Numbered from the stretch's first letter, positions 21,377-31,576 are shown. The stretch: 61,455 nt of DNA from Aeromonas cavernicola (GCF_002795305.1 NZ_PGGC01000102.1:1-61455), one strand, 5' to 3'. Numbers and translations: made by a program. Notes: a model not told the origin generated them from the letters alone.

Positions 21377-21399
21377 GAGCAAATGGGGATGCCAATGTA

Positions 21400-21508
21400 G
21401 CAGAGATGGCTTAACGCCGCCGACTACTGTGTCATATCCCCGGTGGCTTCCGTTGAAGAGAGCAAAGCGGCTATGCCGGATCAGCTGTCGCCCGGCCTGC
21501 GCTTCTAA
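21400..21508 (+). pseudogene. Relic duplicate of the astD 3' end
   Basis: From 21416 the sequence reads [16 protein letters not shown], then KAAMPDQLSPGLRF and a stop. It aligns with the astD C-terminus just upstream ([15 protein letters not shown], then [14 protein letters not shown]), with one extra codon and many synonymous changes. Weaker nucleotide similarity reaches back to about 21400. It has no start and is a tail only. It looks like the leftover end of an earlier astD after a foreign or rearranged astD replaced the body of the gene. Confidence 0.8.
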
Positions 21509-21566
21509 TAACAACAGGGGCACCCAGCGGTGCCCCCATCTGTACCCACAATCAAAGGAAAGAGAG

Positions 21567-22364
21567 ATGCAAAAGGATATCGACACCCTGTTCAGTCATC
21601 TGTGGGACAACTACCTCCAGGTGACCCCAAGCGCCGCCAAGGTGCACACTCTGCTGGGCGGTGGCGAGCCCATCGTCAACGATCACGTGGCGTTTCGCAC
21701 CTACAATCTGCCCACGCTGGGATTAGATAAGCTGGCTGGCCACTTTCTGGCGCTCGGTTACGAGCAGAAAGGCGAGTATCTGTTCAAGGCTAAGAAGCTC
21801 TATGCCCAGCATTTCGAGCACCAAGATCCGGACGCACCCAAGGTGTTTATCAGCGAGCTGAAGGTCGACGAGCTCTCTGCAGGGGCTCAGGCCATCATCC
21901 GCAAGCTGGCCGAGCAGGTCCCTGAGCATCTGACCGATACCCCTGCATTTCTCTACGCAGGTGCCCCTTGGCAGGCCTCTTACGCTGACTACCAGACCCT
22001 GCTAGCGGAGAGTGAATACGCCGCGTGGGTGGCGGCGTGGGGTTATCGAGCCAACCACTTCACGGTGAATATCAACACATTGCCGAATTTCGATACCCTG
22101 CACCAAGTCAACGCGGCGCTGAAGGCGGCGGGGTTCGTGCTTAACAGTGCGGGCGGTGAGGTAAAGGGAGACCCGCAAGTGATGTTGGAGCAATCAGCCA
22201 CCATGGCCGATCGGGCTGAGGTGGTGTTCAGTGATGGGGTATACCCCATTCCTAGCTGTTTTTATGAGTTTGCGTTGCGTTACCCTCAGCCTGATGGCGC
22301 ACTCTATTCAGGGTTTGTCGAAGCGTCGGCTGATAAAATTTTTGAGTCAACCAACGCGCGCTAA
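21567..22364 (+). CDS. DUF1338 protein, 2-oxoadipate dioxygenase/decarboxylase-like fold
   Basis: This 265-residue protein belongs to the DUF1338 family, which includes HglS, a non-haem iron 2-oxoadipate dioxygenase/decarboxylase of lysine breakdown. Putative metal ligands are His40 (NDHVAFRTY), His164 (ANHFTVNIN) and Glu234 (FYEFALRY). It is much shorter than HglS. The ATG at 21567 has AAGGAAAGAGAG upstream. The position after astD suggests a keto-acid or amino-acid catabolic role linked to arginine use, but the substrate is unknown. Confidence 0.78.
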   Translation: MQKDIDTLFSHLWDNYLQVTPSAAKVHTLLGGGEPIVNDHVAFRTYNLPTLGLDKLAGHFLALGYEQKGEYLFKAKKLYAQHFEHQDPDAPKVFISELKVDELSAGAQAIIRKLAEQVPEHLTDTPAFLYAGAPWQASYADYQTLLAESEYAAWVAAWGYRANHFTVNINTLPNFDTLHQVNAALKAAGFVLNSAGGEVKGDPQVMLEQSATMADRAEVVFSDGVYPIPSCFYEFALRYPQPDGALYSGFVEASADKIFESTNAR

Positions 22365-22495
22365 TGGCGGTTGTCTGGGCGGCGGTGCGGCACCGAGCCA
22401 AGCAGAAGTGTGATTTGAGCCTCTTTTGTCTCCATTTCAAGGTGATCCCGTTGCCAAGCACAGCTAAAGTGGATTTTTCATTACGGAGCACACCC

Positions 22496-22753
22496 ATGGC
22501 GACTTATCACTTTTTCAAGCACGAGGGCATCTTGACCTACCTTGATACCAGCCTGCCCAGCTACAGCGGCGAGCGCCAGCAACTGCTGGATCAGGGCTTT
22601 GTTGCCCTGACCAATCCGATTAAGGCACAGACGCCGAGTCAGGCGCTGGGGTTACTGCGTAGTGAAGGCGAGTTTCAGCAAGAGTTAGGTGAGCACAGCA
22701 AGTTTGAGCTGGCCACCTCTGTGCCTATCGCGCTTGCTGGTCTACTGGGCTGA
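22496..22753 (+). CDS. Small protein of unknown function
   Basis: This 85-residue ORF starts with MATYHFFKHEG and has ACGGAG before the ATG. It lies 131 bases after the DUF1338 gene on the same strand and is followed by a strong terminator, so it is probably the last gene of that unit. I do not recognise the family. Confidence 0.55.
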   Translation: MATYHFFKHEGILTYLDTSLPSYSGERQQLLDQGFVALTNPIKAQTPSQALGLLRSEGEFQQELGEHSKFELATSVPIALAGLLG

Positions 22754-22783
22754 CCGCCAACACGTTAAGCACGCAACAGACAA

Positions 22784-22814
22784 AGAAAGGGGCCTAATGA
22801 ATAGGCCCCTTTCT
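22784..22814. terminator. Terminator hairpin between convergent genes
   Basis: A perfect 13-bp stem (AGAAAGGGGCCTA with its complement) and a 5-base loop. The stem has A-rich and T-rich flanks, so it could act for both the forward unit and the reverse yqaB-like gene. Confidence 0.8.
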
Positions 22815-22843
22815 ATTGCTGAGGGTCTGACTGATGTGCTGAC

Positions 22844-23443
22844 TCAAAGGATCGGCTGCAAGTGGCCTTCAGTGGCCAGCATGGTGGCCATGCCACTGGC
22901 TTTGCCGGCTTGAATACCAATCTGGGTATCTTCAAATACCAAGCAGTTAGCAGGAGTGGCTCCTAGTTGCTCGGCCACCTTGAGGAAGGTATCAGGATGA
23001 GGTTTGTGGTTAGTCACATCGTCGGCCGTGATCACCACCGAGATATACGCATCAAGACCGGTACTTTTTAAGATCAGCTCAGCTTGCTGACGGGGCGAAC
23101 CAGTGCCGATCCCCATCGCGACCTTGCCGTGATAGCGTTTGACGAGATCCCACATGTTAGGGAAGACCTTCACGCGGCTAATGTTCTCCATGTAAAGGGC
23201 GATTTTACGCTGGGTGAACGCTTCCACATCGATAGTCAGACCATGCTGACTGGCGATCATCGGTACGATTTTGCGAGTCGGGATCCCGCCATATTCGTTG
23301 ATCTCTGCCCGATCAAAAGGCAGGCCAAACTCAGCACTGGTCTGCTGCCACGCATCCAGATGCAGAGGCATAGAGTCCACCAAGGTGCCATCCATATCAA
23401 AAATCAGGGCATCATATCTCTCGAATTGGAACTGCTCGAACAT
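22844..23443 (-). CDS. yqaB: HAD-family sugar phosphatase (YqaB-like)
   Basis: This 199-residue HAD subfamily IA protein resembles YqaB, a phosphatase acting on fructose 1-phosphate and similar sugar phosphates, and beta-phosphoglucomutases. The nucleophile motif is ALIFDMDGTLVDSMPLH. GIPTRKIVP belongs to the cap, then GIGTGSPRQQAE (motif II), HKPHPDTFLKVAEQLG (motif III) and CLVFEDTQIGIQAGKASG (motif IV). AAGGAAG precedes the start at 23443. It stands alone between two terminators. Confidence 0.82.
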   Translation of the reverse strand: MFEQFQFERYDALIFDMDGTLVDSMPLHLDAWQQTSAEFGLPFDRAEINEYGGIPTRKIVPMIASQHGLTIDVEAFTQRKIALYMENISRVKVFPNMWDLVKRYHGKVAMGIGTGSPRQQAELILKSTGLDAYISVVITADDVTNHKPHPDTFLKVAEQLGATPANCLVFEDTQIGIQAGKASGMATMLATEGHLQPIL

Positions 23444-23676
23444 GGGTCTACTTCCTTTGGCCAACAGGGGGAAAAGGGCCACCATACCAGAATGAAAGCG
23501 GCGATGCCGCTTCGTTTCGCTGGAGAGGGAGGGATGATAGTCAGCAAGGCCACTGAGTCGCTAACAAGATGTATTCGTTTGAGTTTTATCGTGGTTCACG
23601 GGTGGTTTTATGATGGGTTTGCGCGGGCCTTGTGGGTATAATTTCCACCTTCACGAGCTTTGATGGAACCATCGCA

Positions 23677-24729
23677 ATGAGTCATGTTGTCCCTCCACCG
23701 GTGTTGGATATGGAGTATCCCTTTCCGGTTAAGCCTACCCCCTTAACGGCGCAACAGCAGACGGCGTTAGTGGCAGAGATCACCACCCTGCTTGAGGCGC
23801 GCCAAGCGGTATTAGTAGCTCATTACTATACCGATCCCGTGATCCAAGCCTTAGCTGAGGCAACCGGTGGATTTGTGGGTGACTCCCTCGAAATGGCCCG
23901 TTTTGGCCGCGATCAGCCGGCCGACACATTGATCGTGGCGGGGGTCCGCTTTATGGGGGAAACCGCCAAGATCTTAAGCCCGCACAAACAGATCCTGATG
24001 CCAACCTTAGGGGCCGAGTGTTCCCTCGATTTAGGCTGTCCGGCTGATCAATTTTCAGCATTTTGCGATGCTAACCCCGACCACGTGGTGGTGGTGTATG
24101 CCAATACCTCTGCGGCCGTCAAGGCGCGCGCTGATTGGGTGGTGACCTCCAGTATTGCGCTTGAGGTTGTCGAGCATCTCGATAGCCTTGGTCAGAAGAT
24201 CATCTGGGCCCCAGATCGCCATTTGGGGGATTACATCGAGAAAAAAACCGGTGCCCAGATGCTGCGTTGGCAAGGGCACTGTATTGTCCATGACGAATTT
24301 AAAGCCCGGGCCCTTGATGAGCTGAAAACCCAGCATCCTGACGCCGCTGTGTTGGTGCACCCTGAGTCACCTGCGGCGGTGATTGCGTTGGCGGATGCGG
24401 TGGGCTCTACCAGTCAATTGATCAAAGCCGCCAAAGCGCTACCCCAGCGCAAACTAATCGTGGCAACGGATCGCGGCATTTTTTACAAAATGCAGCAGGC
24501 TTGCCCAGATAAAGAGATGGTGGCCGCCCCAACAGGCGGGGAGGGTGCCACCTGTCGCAGCTGTGCCCACTGCCCGTGGATGGCGATGAATGGCTTGATG
24601 TCCGTCAAAGCGGCGCTGACCGAGCCTGCGGCCCACCATGAGATCGAGGTTGCAGAGCCGCTGCGGCTACGTGCCTTGATCCCGCTTGAGCGAATGCTGC
24701 ACTTTGCCGCCAGCCTTAACACCCGATAA
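23677..24729 (+). CDS. nadA: Quinolinate synthase NadA
   Basis: This [4Fe-4S] enzyme (350 residues) condenses iminoaspartate with dihydroxyacetone phosphate to quinolinate in NAD synthesis. Cluster cysteines lie in [11 protein letters not shown], in the later [13 protein letters not shown] and nearby. [19 protein letters not shown] and FMGETAKIL are substrate-site signatures. The ATG at 23677 has GGA upstream. nadB is not adjacent. Confidence 0.94.
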   Translation: MSHVVPPPVLDMEYPFPVKPTPLTAQQQTALVAEITTLLEARQAVLVAHYYTDPVIQALAEATGGFVGDSLEMARFGRDQPADTLIVAGVRFMGETAKILSPHKQILMPTLGAECSLDLGCPADQFSAFCDANPDHVVVVYANTSAAVKARADWVVTSSIALEVVEHLDSLGQKIIWAPDRHLGDYIEKKTGAQMLRWQGHCIVHDEFKARALDELKTQHPDAAVLVHPESPAAVIALADAVGSTSQLIKAAKALPQRKLIVATDRGIFYKMQQACPDKEMVAAPTGGEGATCRSCAHCPWMAMNGLMSVKAALTEPAAHHEIEVAEPLRLRALIPLERMLHFAASLNTR

Positions 24730-24810
24730 GCAGATGAGCAACGTTCTGCTCGACACATAGTGCCACCATCATGCCGCTTGGGATGGGGCCGCAGTGATGG
24801 GCTACACATG

Positions 24811-24844
24811 CAACAAGGGGGAGGCGATAGCCTCCCCCTTGTTG
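24811..24844. terminator. Bidirectional terminator between nadA and dapD
   Basis: A perfect 15-bp stem (CAACAAGGGGGAGGC and its complement) with a 4-base GATA loop lies between these convergent genes. Confidence 0.85.
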
Positions 24845-24903
24845 TTGACGAGCGGGTTAGCGCACTGACCGTCAGATAAACGGCCGTCGCTGAGGTCGCC
24901 GGG

Positions 24904-25731
24904 TTAGTCGTCGATAGCCCGCAGCAGGGCGTTGATGCCGACTTTAGTGCGGGTCTTAGCATCGACCTTTTTGACGATAACTGCAGCATAGAGGCTGTAC
25001 TTACCGCACTTGGAGGGCAGCGAGCCTGACACCACTACCGAGCCCGCCGGTACGCGACCATAGTGGATCTCGCCGGTTTCACGGTCATAGATACGGGTCG
25101 ATTGACCGATGAAGACGCCCATGGAGATCACCGAGCCCTCTTCGACGATCACCCCTTCTACCACTTCGGAGCGGGCGCCGATAAAGCAGTTGTCTTCAAT
25201 GATGGTCGGGTTGGCCTGCAGTGGCTCCAGCACGCCGCCGATGCCGACACCGCCAGAGAGGTGGACGTTTTTGCCGATCTGGGCACAGGAACCCACGGTG
25301 GCCCAGGTATCGACCATGGTGCCTTCGTCAACGTAAGCGCCGATATTGACATAAGAGGGCATCAGCACCGTGTTGGGCGCAATGAACGACCCTTTACGGG
25401 CGGTCGCTGGCGGCACTACCCGTACCCCTGCGGCTTTGAACTGCTCTTCGGTGTAGTTGGCGAACTTGAGGGGAACCTTGTCGTAATACTGGGCATCGTC
25501 CCCTTTGATGATGCCGTTATCGTTAATACGAAACGAGAGCAGTACCGCTTTTTTCAGCCACTGATGGACGATCCACTCACCGGCGATTTTCTCGGCCACT
25601 CGTACCGTGCCTGCATCTAGCAGCTCGATGACTTGCAAAATGGCAGACTTGGTGACGCTATCCACTGTGCTTGGGGTGATGGTGTCGCGGCGCTCGAAGG
25701 CCGTCTCAATGATTTTTTGCAACTCGATCAT
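24904..25731 (-). CDS. dapD: Tetrahydrodipicolinate N-succinyltransferase DapD
   Basis: This 275-residue enzyme succinylates tetrahydrodipicolinate in the lysine/diaminopimelate pathway. After a helical N-terminal domain ([20 protein letters not shown]) comes a left-handed beta-helix of hexapeptide repeats, with [49 protein letters not shown] and [26 protein letters not shown] precedes the start. It lies downstream of glnD in the conserved map-glnD-dapD order, after a 173-base gap. Confidence 0.96.
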   Translation of the reverse strand: MIELQKIIETAFERRDTITPSTVDSVTKSAILQVIELLDAGTVRVAEKIAGEWIVHQWLKKAVLLSFRINDNGIIKGDDAQYYDKVPLKFANYTEEQFKAAGVRVVPPATARKGSFIAPNTVLMPSYVNIGAYVDEGTMVDTWATVGSCAQIGKNVHLSGGVGIGGVLEPLQANPTIIEDNCFIGARSEVVEGVIVEEGSVISMGVFIGQSTRIYDRETGEIHYGRVPAGSVVVSGSLPSKCGKYSLYAAVIVKKVDAKTRTKVGINALLRAIDD

Positions 25732-25904
25732 GACAGGTTTCCTTTAAAAAATGGGGTTTGTTGTATCACACTTTTCTGGTGCTTTTTAAGGGGAAGCGTA
25801 GATTTCTTCCCGCTAGTGGTTATTTTGTCCATTTTTCTCACTCAACCTATTGTTTGGCATAGAGAAAAAGGTGTTAGGGTGGTTTCTTTTGAGTCAAGAT
25901 TAAC

Positions 25905-28541
25905 TCACTCGGGCGCAGCGGGTGGCGGGTTGAGTTGACTGACCAACCGCGCTTCCAGTTGTTGTTGTTGCTCGAGTGTCAGCGGGTCACCGTTGAGGCT
26001 GGTTAGGCTGAAAAAGTCTTCCACTCGCTCGCCAAAGGTGGCGATCTTCGCGGCATGCAGTGACAAGCCACATTGCTGAAACACCGCGCCGATGCGCGCC
26101 AGGAGACCTGGGGTATCGAGGGCAGTGAGCTCCATCAGGGTGTGGCGATTTTCCCCTTTGTGAGGGAGAAAGACCACCCGAGTCGGTACGTTAAACTGGC
26201 GATGACGCCGTGACAGCGGCTTGCTGCGTAGCACCAGCTTACTGGGCGTTTGCAACGCGCTTTCTAGTGCTTGCTTGATGGCGGTGGTGCGGTTAGGGCT
26301 AATGGGCTCTCCGCTCGGTTCAAGGACCACGAAGGTATCGAGCACATAGTTGCTGCGCGAGTTCATGATTTGGGCATCGTGGATAGTGAGGTTTTTCTGA
26401 TCCAAGGTCGCAGCAACGGTCGCAAACAGGTTCGGTGTATCACGGCAGTAGATAAACACCTCGCTGCCACCGCGAGTGGGTTGTTTACCGATGATGACCA
26501 AAGGGGCTGGGGTGTCTGCGTGTTCAATAATTTTGCGGCAGTGCCAAGCAATCTGTTCGGGGCTATGGCGCAGGAAATAGTCGGCTTTAAAGTCGCTCCA
26601 TAGTTGGTTAATTGCCTCTTCTGATACATCCCGCTGGGCGAGCAGCTGCTTCGCTTGACGCTGGTTCTCTCTGATCCGCAGTCGCACGTCAGGTGGGTTT
26701 TCCAGCCCTTGGCGCAGGGCCTTTTGGGTGGCGAAATAGAGCTCTCGCAGCAGGGTCCCCTTCCAGTCATTCCATAAGGTGTCATTAGTGGCACAAATAT
26801 CGGCGACGGTGAGGCAATAGAGCAGATCGAGGTGCTGCTCATCACGCACCTTTTGGGCAAATTCGGTCACGACATCGGGATCATAAATGTCGCGGCGCTG
26901 GGCGGTTACTGACATCAGCAGGTGGTGGCGCACCAGCCAAGCGACTAACCGACTTTCATAGCGGTCAAGGTCATGTAGCTGGCAGAACTCCAGCGCATCG
27001 ACGGCGCCCAGCTCGGAGTGATCGCCGCGCCGCCCTTTGGCAATATCGTGAAACAGGGCGGCGATGCTCAGTAGCTCTGGCTTACGTAGCCGAGTGAACA
27101 CCTCGTAGCAGAGAGGGTGGCTCTGGCGGCTGGCGGCGTTGGGGAAGCGGTGAAGATTTTTCAGTAGCCGGTGGGTGTGCTCATCGACGGTATAGGCATG
27201 GAACATATCAAATTGCATCTGGCCGACAATCAGATTCCATTGCGGCAGATAGGCAGCCAAGATCCCATATTTGTGCATCAGGGTGAGCGGCAGTCCAATC
27301 CCGTCTGGATGGCGTAACAGCGCCATAAACAGACGCCGACACTCGGGTAAATCTTGCAGCCAGCAGTTGAGCTTACGCCGCGCCTCGCGCAGTTGACGCA
27401 AGGTGGCGGAGTGGATACCTACTATGTCGGCATGTTGGGCCATCTGGTAGAAAAGGCGCAAAATGGCGGCGGGCTCGCGGCCAAACAGTTCGGAATCCAC
27501 CGCATCGATGAGGCGGCCGCGCAGCTGGAACTCGTCGGAGAGACGGCGCACATCCATGGCACTGTTGCCGAGGATCGCCTCATCAAACAGTTGCAGCAGC
27601 ATCTCGTTGAGTTCAGCGACCCGCCGCACCGTTTGATAAAAACGCTTCATCATCTGCTCGACAGGGGCATGTCCTTGGCCCTCAAACCCCAGCATCTGGG
27701 CCACGGTGCGTTGGCGATCAAACAGCAGGCGATTGTCGCCCTTGTTGATGGCGATGTGCAGGGCAAAGCGGACTTTCCAGAGAAAGTTTTGGCTGTCGAG
27801 CAGTTCGCGATACTCGGCGCGGTTGAGAAAACCATGGCTGGTCATTTCAAACAGGGTGGTAGCGCCAAAGTGGCGGCGTGCCACCCACGTTAGGGTTTGG
27901 ATATCACGCAGGCCACCAGGGTTGCTTTTGATATCAGGCTCTAGTTTGTAGGCGGTGCCGAGAAACTGTTGATGGCGCAGTGCTTGCTCGTGGCGTTTGG
28001 CACGAAAGAACGCTTCGCTTGGCCAGAAATGGGCTGGGTTGGTGGCGGCTTGGAGTTGCAAAAAACCTGCTCGACGGCCGGTGATATAGCGAGCCTCAAT
28101 CAGGTTAGTGGCTACCGTGATATCGGCCTTGCCTTGCTCAATGCACTCCGCCACGTTGCGCACCGCCTGACCTATCTCCAGTTTGAGATCCCACAACAGC
28201 GCAATAAATTCGCCAATGCGCAGCCCCAACACCTCATCTAGCTCCTCCCCTTCATAGAGCAACAGCAGGTCAATATCCGAGTGAGGGTGGAGTTCGCCCC
28301 GGCCATAGCCGCCAACGGCGATCAGGGTCAGGTCGGTGCTATCTAAGCCAAAATGTTGCCAAAGCCTGGTCAGCAGTTGGTCCATATAGCCACTGCGGGT
28401 GGTGACGAGCTCGATGATGTTATCGCCAGCGTCAAAACGAGCGTGTAGCCAGCTAAGAAAGCGGCTCAGGTGTGCCCTGCAGTTCTCGCGAGTGAGTTGA
28501 TCATCGGGCAGCTGGTGAGGGGAAAGCAGGCTGGCGTCCAT
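25905..28541 (-). CDS. glnD: Bifunctional uridylyltransferase/uridylyl-removing enzyme GlnD
   Basis: This 878-residue nitrogen sensor modifies PII proteins according to glutamine level. Domains in order: nucleotidyltransferase with GGYGRGELHPHSDIDLLLL at about 77-95 (catalytic Gs and DxD intact); a helical linker; an HD hydrolase domain with FHDIAKGRRGDHSELG near residue 500; and two C-terminal ACT domains (RDTPNLFATVAATLDQ and ALDTPGLLARIGAVFQQ). Both activities look intact. A terminator hairpin separates it from map, so it may have its own promoter. Confidence 0.97.
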   Translation of the reverse strand: MDASLLSPHQLPDDQLTRENCRAHLSRFLSWLHARFDAGDNIIELVTTRSGYMDQLLTRLWQHFGLDSTDLTLIAVGGYGRGELHPHSDIDLLLLYEGEELDEVLGLRIGEFIALLWDLKLEIGQAVRNVAECIEQGKADITVATNLIEARYITGRRAGFLQLQAATNPAHFWPSEAFFRAKRHEQALRHQQFLGTAYKLEPDIKSNPGGLRDIQTLTWVARRHFGATTLFEMTSHGFLNRAEYRELLDSQNFLWKVRFALHIAINKGDNRLLFDRQRTVAQMLGFEGQGHAPVEQMMKRFYQTVRRVAELNEMLLQLFDEAILGNSAMDVRRLSDEFQLRGRLIDAVDSELFGREPAAILRLFYQMAQHADIVGIHSATLRQLREARRKLNCWLQDLPECRRLFMALLRHPDGIGLPLTLMHKYGILAAYLPQWNLIVGQMQFDMFHAYTVDEHTHRLLKNLHRFPNAASRQSHPLCYEVFTRLRKPELLSIAALFHDIAKGRRGDHSELGAVDALEFCQLHDLDRYESRLVAWLVRHHLLMSVTAQRRDIYDPDVVTEFAQKVRDEQHLDLLYCLTVADICATNDTLWNDWKGTLLRELYFATQKALRQGLENPPDVRLRIRENQRQAKQLLAQRDVSEEAINQLWSDFKADYFLRHSPEQIAWHCRKIIEHADTPAPLVIIGKQPTRGGSEVFIYCRDTPNLFATVAATLDQKNLTIHDAQIMNSRSNYVLDTFVVLEPSGEPISPNRTTAIKQALESALQTPSKLVLRSKPLSRRHRQFNVPTRVVFLPHKGENRHTLMELTALDTPGLLARIGAVFQQCGLSLHAAKIATFGERVEDFFSLTSLNGDPLTLEQQQQLEARLVSQLNPPPAAPE

Positions 28542-28604
28542 GGCATCTCATGCTGTTGTGGGGTGTGTTGGTATTCACACCATGATGGGGATGTCAGAAA
28601 AATA

Positions 28605-28627
28605 AACCCCAGCACTATGCTGGGGTT
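28605..28627 (-). terminator. Terminator after map
   Basis: A 10-bp perfect stem (AACCCCAGCA and complement) with a 3-base loop is followed on the reverse strand by TTTATTTTT. It lies between map and glnD. Confidence 0.85.
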
Positions 28628-28633
28628 AATGCG

Positions 28634-29422
28634 TTAACTGTGCTTGATCACTCGGTCGATGGTGTCATCGGGGCGCAGCGTCAGCACTTCGCAGCCATCC
28701 TCAGTGACGAGCAGGGTGTGCTCCCACTGGGCGGAGTCGCCGCCATCCTTGGTGGTCACGGTCCAGCCATCTTTGGGATTGACTTTACAGTGATACTTTT
28801 TGCTGTTGACCATGGGTTCGATGGTAAAGCACATGCCTGCTTTGAGTTCCAGTTTCCCACTGTTGCGGTAGTGGAGGATCTGCGGCTCTTCATGGAACTG
28901 GGCACCAATGCCGTGGCCGCAGTAGTCGCGCACCACCGAAAATCCCGCTTGCTCGACGATGGGCTGGATCACCGCGCCGACCTCCGTAATACACAGGCCA
29001 GGACGCACACGCTTAATCGCCGCGTAGAGGCTCTCTTGTGCCACTTTGCAAAGTTGACGACGCAGTGGCGTGGTCGTACCCACGATAAACATGGCGGAGG
29101 TGTCGCCATGGTAGCCGTCCTTGATCACCGTGATGTCGAGGTTGACGATGTCTCCTTCCCGTAGCTTTTTATGATTGGGGATGCCATGGCAGATCACCTC
29201 ATTGACCGAGGTGCAGATGGACTTGGGAAACCCGTGGTAGTTCAGCGGGGCTGGAACCGCTTGCTGCACTTCGACGATGTAGTTGTGACAGAGGGTGTTG
29301 AGCTCATCAGTGGTGACGCCAGCATTGACATGGGGCGCAATCATGACCAGCACATCGGCGGCCAATTGACCTGCGATGCGCATCTTTTCAATTTCTTCCG
29401 GCGTTTTGATTTGAATCGACAT
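28634..29422 (-). CDS. map: Methionine aminopeptidase, type I
   Basis: This 262-residue enzyme removes the initiator methionine from new proteins. Metal ligands lie in IVNLDITVIKDGYHGDTSAMF (two Asp), in DYCGHGIGAQFHEEP (His), in MCFTIEPMVN (Glu) and in DGGDSAQWEHTLLVTEDG (Glu). The start MSIQIKTPEEIEKMR at 29422 has GAGAG upstream. It is divergent from rpsB, the usual arrangement in gammaproteobacteria. Confidence 0.96.
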   Translation of the reverse strand: MSIQIKTPEEIEKMRIAGQLAADVLVMIAPHVNAGVTTDELNTLCHNYIVEVQQAVPAPLNYHGFPKSICTSVNEVICHGIPNHKKLREGDIVNLDITVIKDGYHGDTSAMFIVGTTTPLRRQLCKVAQESLYAAIKRVRPGLCITEVGAVIQPIVEQAGFSVVRDYCGHGIGAQFHEEPQILHYRNSGKLELKAGMCFTIEPMVNSKKYHCKVNPKDGWTVTTKDGGDSAQWEHTLLVTEDGCEVLTLRPDDTIDRVIKHS

Positions 29423-29641
29423 GGGATCTCTCGTGCGGCCTGATAGCCTAGCAGTGATAGGGAGCAGCAATCAGGTAATGAAAATAGATGCGTCTGTAAT
29501 CAGGCCGAAATTTTATCTGCAACCCCCGCTTACTTCCAGCGTGATTGTTATTGCGAGATTAAATGAGGTGAGGTGGTGGTTAACGATGTGCGCCTCTGGC
29601 GTTATTTCCTGCTGCCATCGGTGGTGTCCTTGGCAAAGTTA

Positions 29642-29657
29642 TGGTATAAAGCGCGCC
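29642..29657 (+). promoter_or_regulatory. Candidate rpsB promoter: extended -10 with GC-rich discriminator
   Basis: TGGTATAAA followed by GCGCGCC forms an extended -10 with a G/C discriminator, typical of stringently controlled ribosomal protein promoters. The start point would be near 29658, giving a leader of about 130 bases. No good -35 is evident, consistent with an extended -10. It lies in the 368-base divergent map-rpsB region (29423-29790), where no other gene is seen. Confidence 0.6.
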
Positions 29658-29659
29658 GG

Positions 29660-29790
29660 AATGGAGGAGGAGACTTCTTTATTTCATCACCCTAACTCAT
29701 AACACACACACATCGACACATATGCCGGGGTGCCTTAACGGGTCGGTTATATGGGATGTGTGGAGGCCTAACCCCATACAGAGGTATAAA
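29660..29790 (+). ncRNA. rpsB 5' leader, S2 autoregulatory (t44-type) RNA
   Basis: The leader contains ATATGCCGGGGTGCC and a later GGCCTAACCCCATACAGAGG before the ATG, resembling the E. coli map-rpsB leader annotated as t44. In E. coli, S2 represses its own operon through this leader. The GGGGT and ACCCC segments can pair and would enclose the region before the AGAGGT ribosome-binding site. The assignment is by recollection of the motif, not by covariance search. Confidence 0.55.
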
Positions 29791-30519
29791 ATGGCTAAAG
29801 TTTCTATGCGCGACATGCTGCAAGCCGGCGTTCACTTCGGTCACCAGACTCGTTACTGGAACCCGAAAATGAAATCCTACATCTTCGGTGCCCGTAGCAA
29901 GGTTCACATCATCAACTTGGAAAAAACCGTTCCGATGTTTGACGATGCCATGAACTTCATCAGCTCCGTAGCTGCCAAGAAAGGTAAGGTGCTGTTCGTT
30001 GGTACCAAGCGTGCCGCGTCTGAAGCCGTAAAAGATGCCGCTGAGCGTTGCGACCAGTTCTATGTAAACCACCGCTGGCTGGGCGGTATGCTGACCAACT
30101 GGAAAACCGTTCGTCAGTCTATCAAGCGCCTGAAAGATCTGGAAACCCAGAGCCAAGACGGTACCTTCGACAAGCTGACCAAGAAAGAGGCGCTGATGCG
30201 TACTCGCGAAATGGAAAAGCTGGAGAAGAGCCTGGGTGGTATCAAGAACATGGGCGGCCTGCCTGACGTTCTGTTCGTTGTCGATGCCGACCACGAGCAC
30301 ATCGCTATCAAAGAAGCCAATAACTTGGGTATCCCGGTCGTTTCCATCGTTGATACCAACTCCAACCCGGACGGCGTTGACTATGTCATCCCGGGTAACG
30401 ACGATGCTATCCGTGCTGTGAACCTGTACCTGAACGCAGCTGCTGACACCGTACTGGAAGCTCGCGAGCAGGACATCGTAGTTCAAGCTGAACAAGATGG
30501 CTTCGTTGAAGCTGAGTAA
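29791..30519 (+). CDS. rpsB: 30S ribosomal protein S2
   Basis: This 242-residue ribosomal protein of the small subunit has the expected length. It begins [27 protein letters not shown] and contains [30 protein letters not shown] and [19 protein letters not shown] is well spaced before the ATG. It is first in rpsB-tsf-pyrH-frr and is probably controlled through its leader. Confidence 0.98.
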   Translation: MAKVSMRDMLQAGVHFGHQTRYWNPKMKSYIFGARSKVHIINLEKTVPMFDDAMNFISSVAAKKGKVLFVGTKRAASEAVKDAAERCDQFYVNHRWLGGMLTNWKTVRQSIKRLKDLETQSQDGTFDKLTKKEALMRTREMEKLEKSLGGIKNMGGLPDVLFVVDADHEHIAIKEANNLGIPVVSIVDTNSNPDGVDYVIPGNDDAIRAVNLYLNAAADTVLEAREQDIVVQAEQDGFVEAE

Positions 30520-30569
30520 TTGATAAGGACTGTAAAGCCCTTATTAACCAAGCTGATGTAATTGGTTAG

Positions 30570-30596
30570 CAGGGGCCCTTGTGGCCCCTGTTTCTT
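30570..30596 (+). terminator. Intercistronic attenuator-like hairpin between rpsB and tsf
   Basis: CAGGGGCC and GGCCCCTG form an 8-bp stem with a 5-base loop followed by TTTCTT. It sits 28 bases before tsf and probably lets only part of transcription pass, adjusting the S2 to EF-Ts ratio. Confidence 0.7.
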
Positions 30597-30623
30597 GTCA
30601 ATTCAAGACCGAGGATACTGAAC

Positions 30624-31505
30624 ATGGCTAACGTTACTGCCGCCCTGGTAAAAGAACTGCGCGAGCGCACTGCCGCTGGCATGATGGATTGCAAAAAAGC
30701 ACTGGAAGAAGCTGCTGGTGATATCGAGCTGGCAATTGAGAATATGCGCAAATCCGGTCAGGCCAAAGCCGCCAAGAAAGCGGGCCGTATCGCCGCTGAA
30801 GGCGTTATTTTTGCTCGCACCGAAGGCAACGTTGCTGCCATGATCGAGCTCAATAGTGAGACCGACTTCGTCGCCAAAGATGCCAGCTTTATGGCAATGG
30901 GCCAGAAGATCGCTGACATTGCAGCTACTCAGAAGATTGCTGACATCGACGCCCTCAAAGCGGCAGATTTCGGCAATGGCGAGTCTATCGAGCTGACCGT
31001 CACCAACTTGATCGCTAAGATCGGTGAAAACATGAACCTGCGTCGCGTGATGCTGGTTGAAGGTGACAACCTAGGCACCTACGTGCACGGTTCCCGCATT
31101 GGTGTTATCACCAAGCTGACGGGTGGTTCTGCCGATCTGGCCAAAGATCTGGCCATGCACGTTGCTGCTAACAGCCCGCAATTCGTCAAGCCAGAAGACG
31201 TGTCTGCTGAAGTTGTTGCCAAAGAGCGTGAAATTCAGATCGATATCGCCATCAACTCCGGTAAGCCGAAAGATATCGCCGAGAAGATGGTTGAAGGCCG
31301 CATGAAGAAGTTCACCGGTGAGGTTTCCCTGACTGGTCAGCCGTTCGTGAAAGATCCTTCCATGACCGTTGCCGAGCTGCTGAAGAAAGAAGGCGCTGAC
31401 GTTGTCTCCTTCACCCGTTTCGAAGTGGGCGAAGGCATCGAGAAGCAAGAGACCGATTTCGCTGCTGAAGTTGCAGCCCAAATCGCGGCCGCTCAGAAGG
31501 CCTAA
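30624..31505 (+). CDS. tsf: Translation elongation factor Ts
   Basis: This 293-residue protein is the nucleotide exchange factor for EF-Tu. The N-terminal UBA-like domain ([20 protein letters not shown]) and the Tdf signature ([11 protein letters not shown]) are present, with [17 protein letters not shown] in the core. GAGG lies before the ATG. It follows rpsB past an attenuator-like hairpin. Confidence 0.97.
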   Translation: MANVTAALVKELRERTAAGMMDCKKALEEAAGDIELAIENMRKSGQAKAAKKAGRIAAEGVIFARTEGNVAAMIELNSETDFVAKDASFMAMGQKIADIAATQKIADIDALKAADFGNGESIELTVTNLIAKIGENMNLRRVMLVEGDNLGTYVHGSRIGVITKLTGGSADLAKDLAMHVAANSPQFVKPEDVSAEVVAKEREIQIDIAINSGKPKDIAEKMVEGRMKKFTGEVSLTGQPFVKDPSMTVAELLKKEGADVVSFTRFEVGEGIEKQETDFAAEVAAQIAAAQKA

Positions 31506-31530
31506 TCGAACCGGTTTTTCCGTTTCCCCA

Positions 31531-31555
31531 GACCGCGACTTATGTCGCGGTCTTT
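31531..31555 (+). terminator. Terminator after tsf
   Basis: A perfect 9-bp stem (GACCGCGAC and GTCGCGGTC) with a TTAT loop is followed by TTTATAT. It lies between tsf and pyrH, so pyrH may need its own promoter or read-through. Confidence 0.8.
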
Positions 31556-31576
31556 ATATGACCAGGAATCAGTGAC

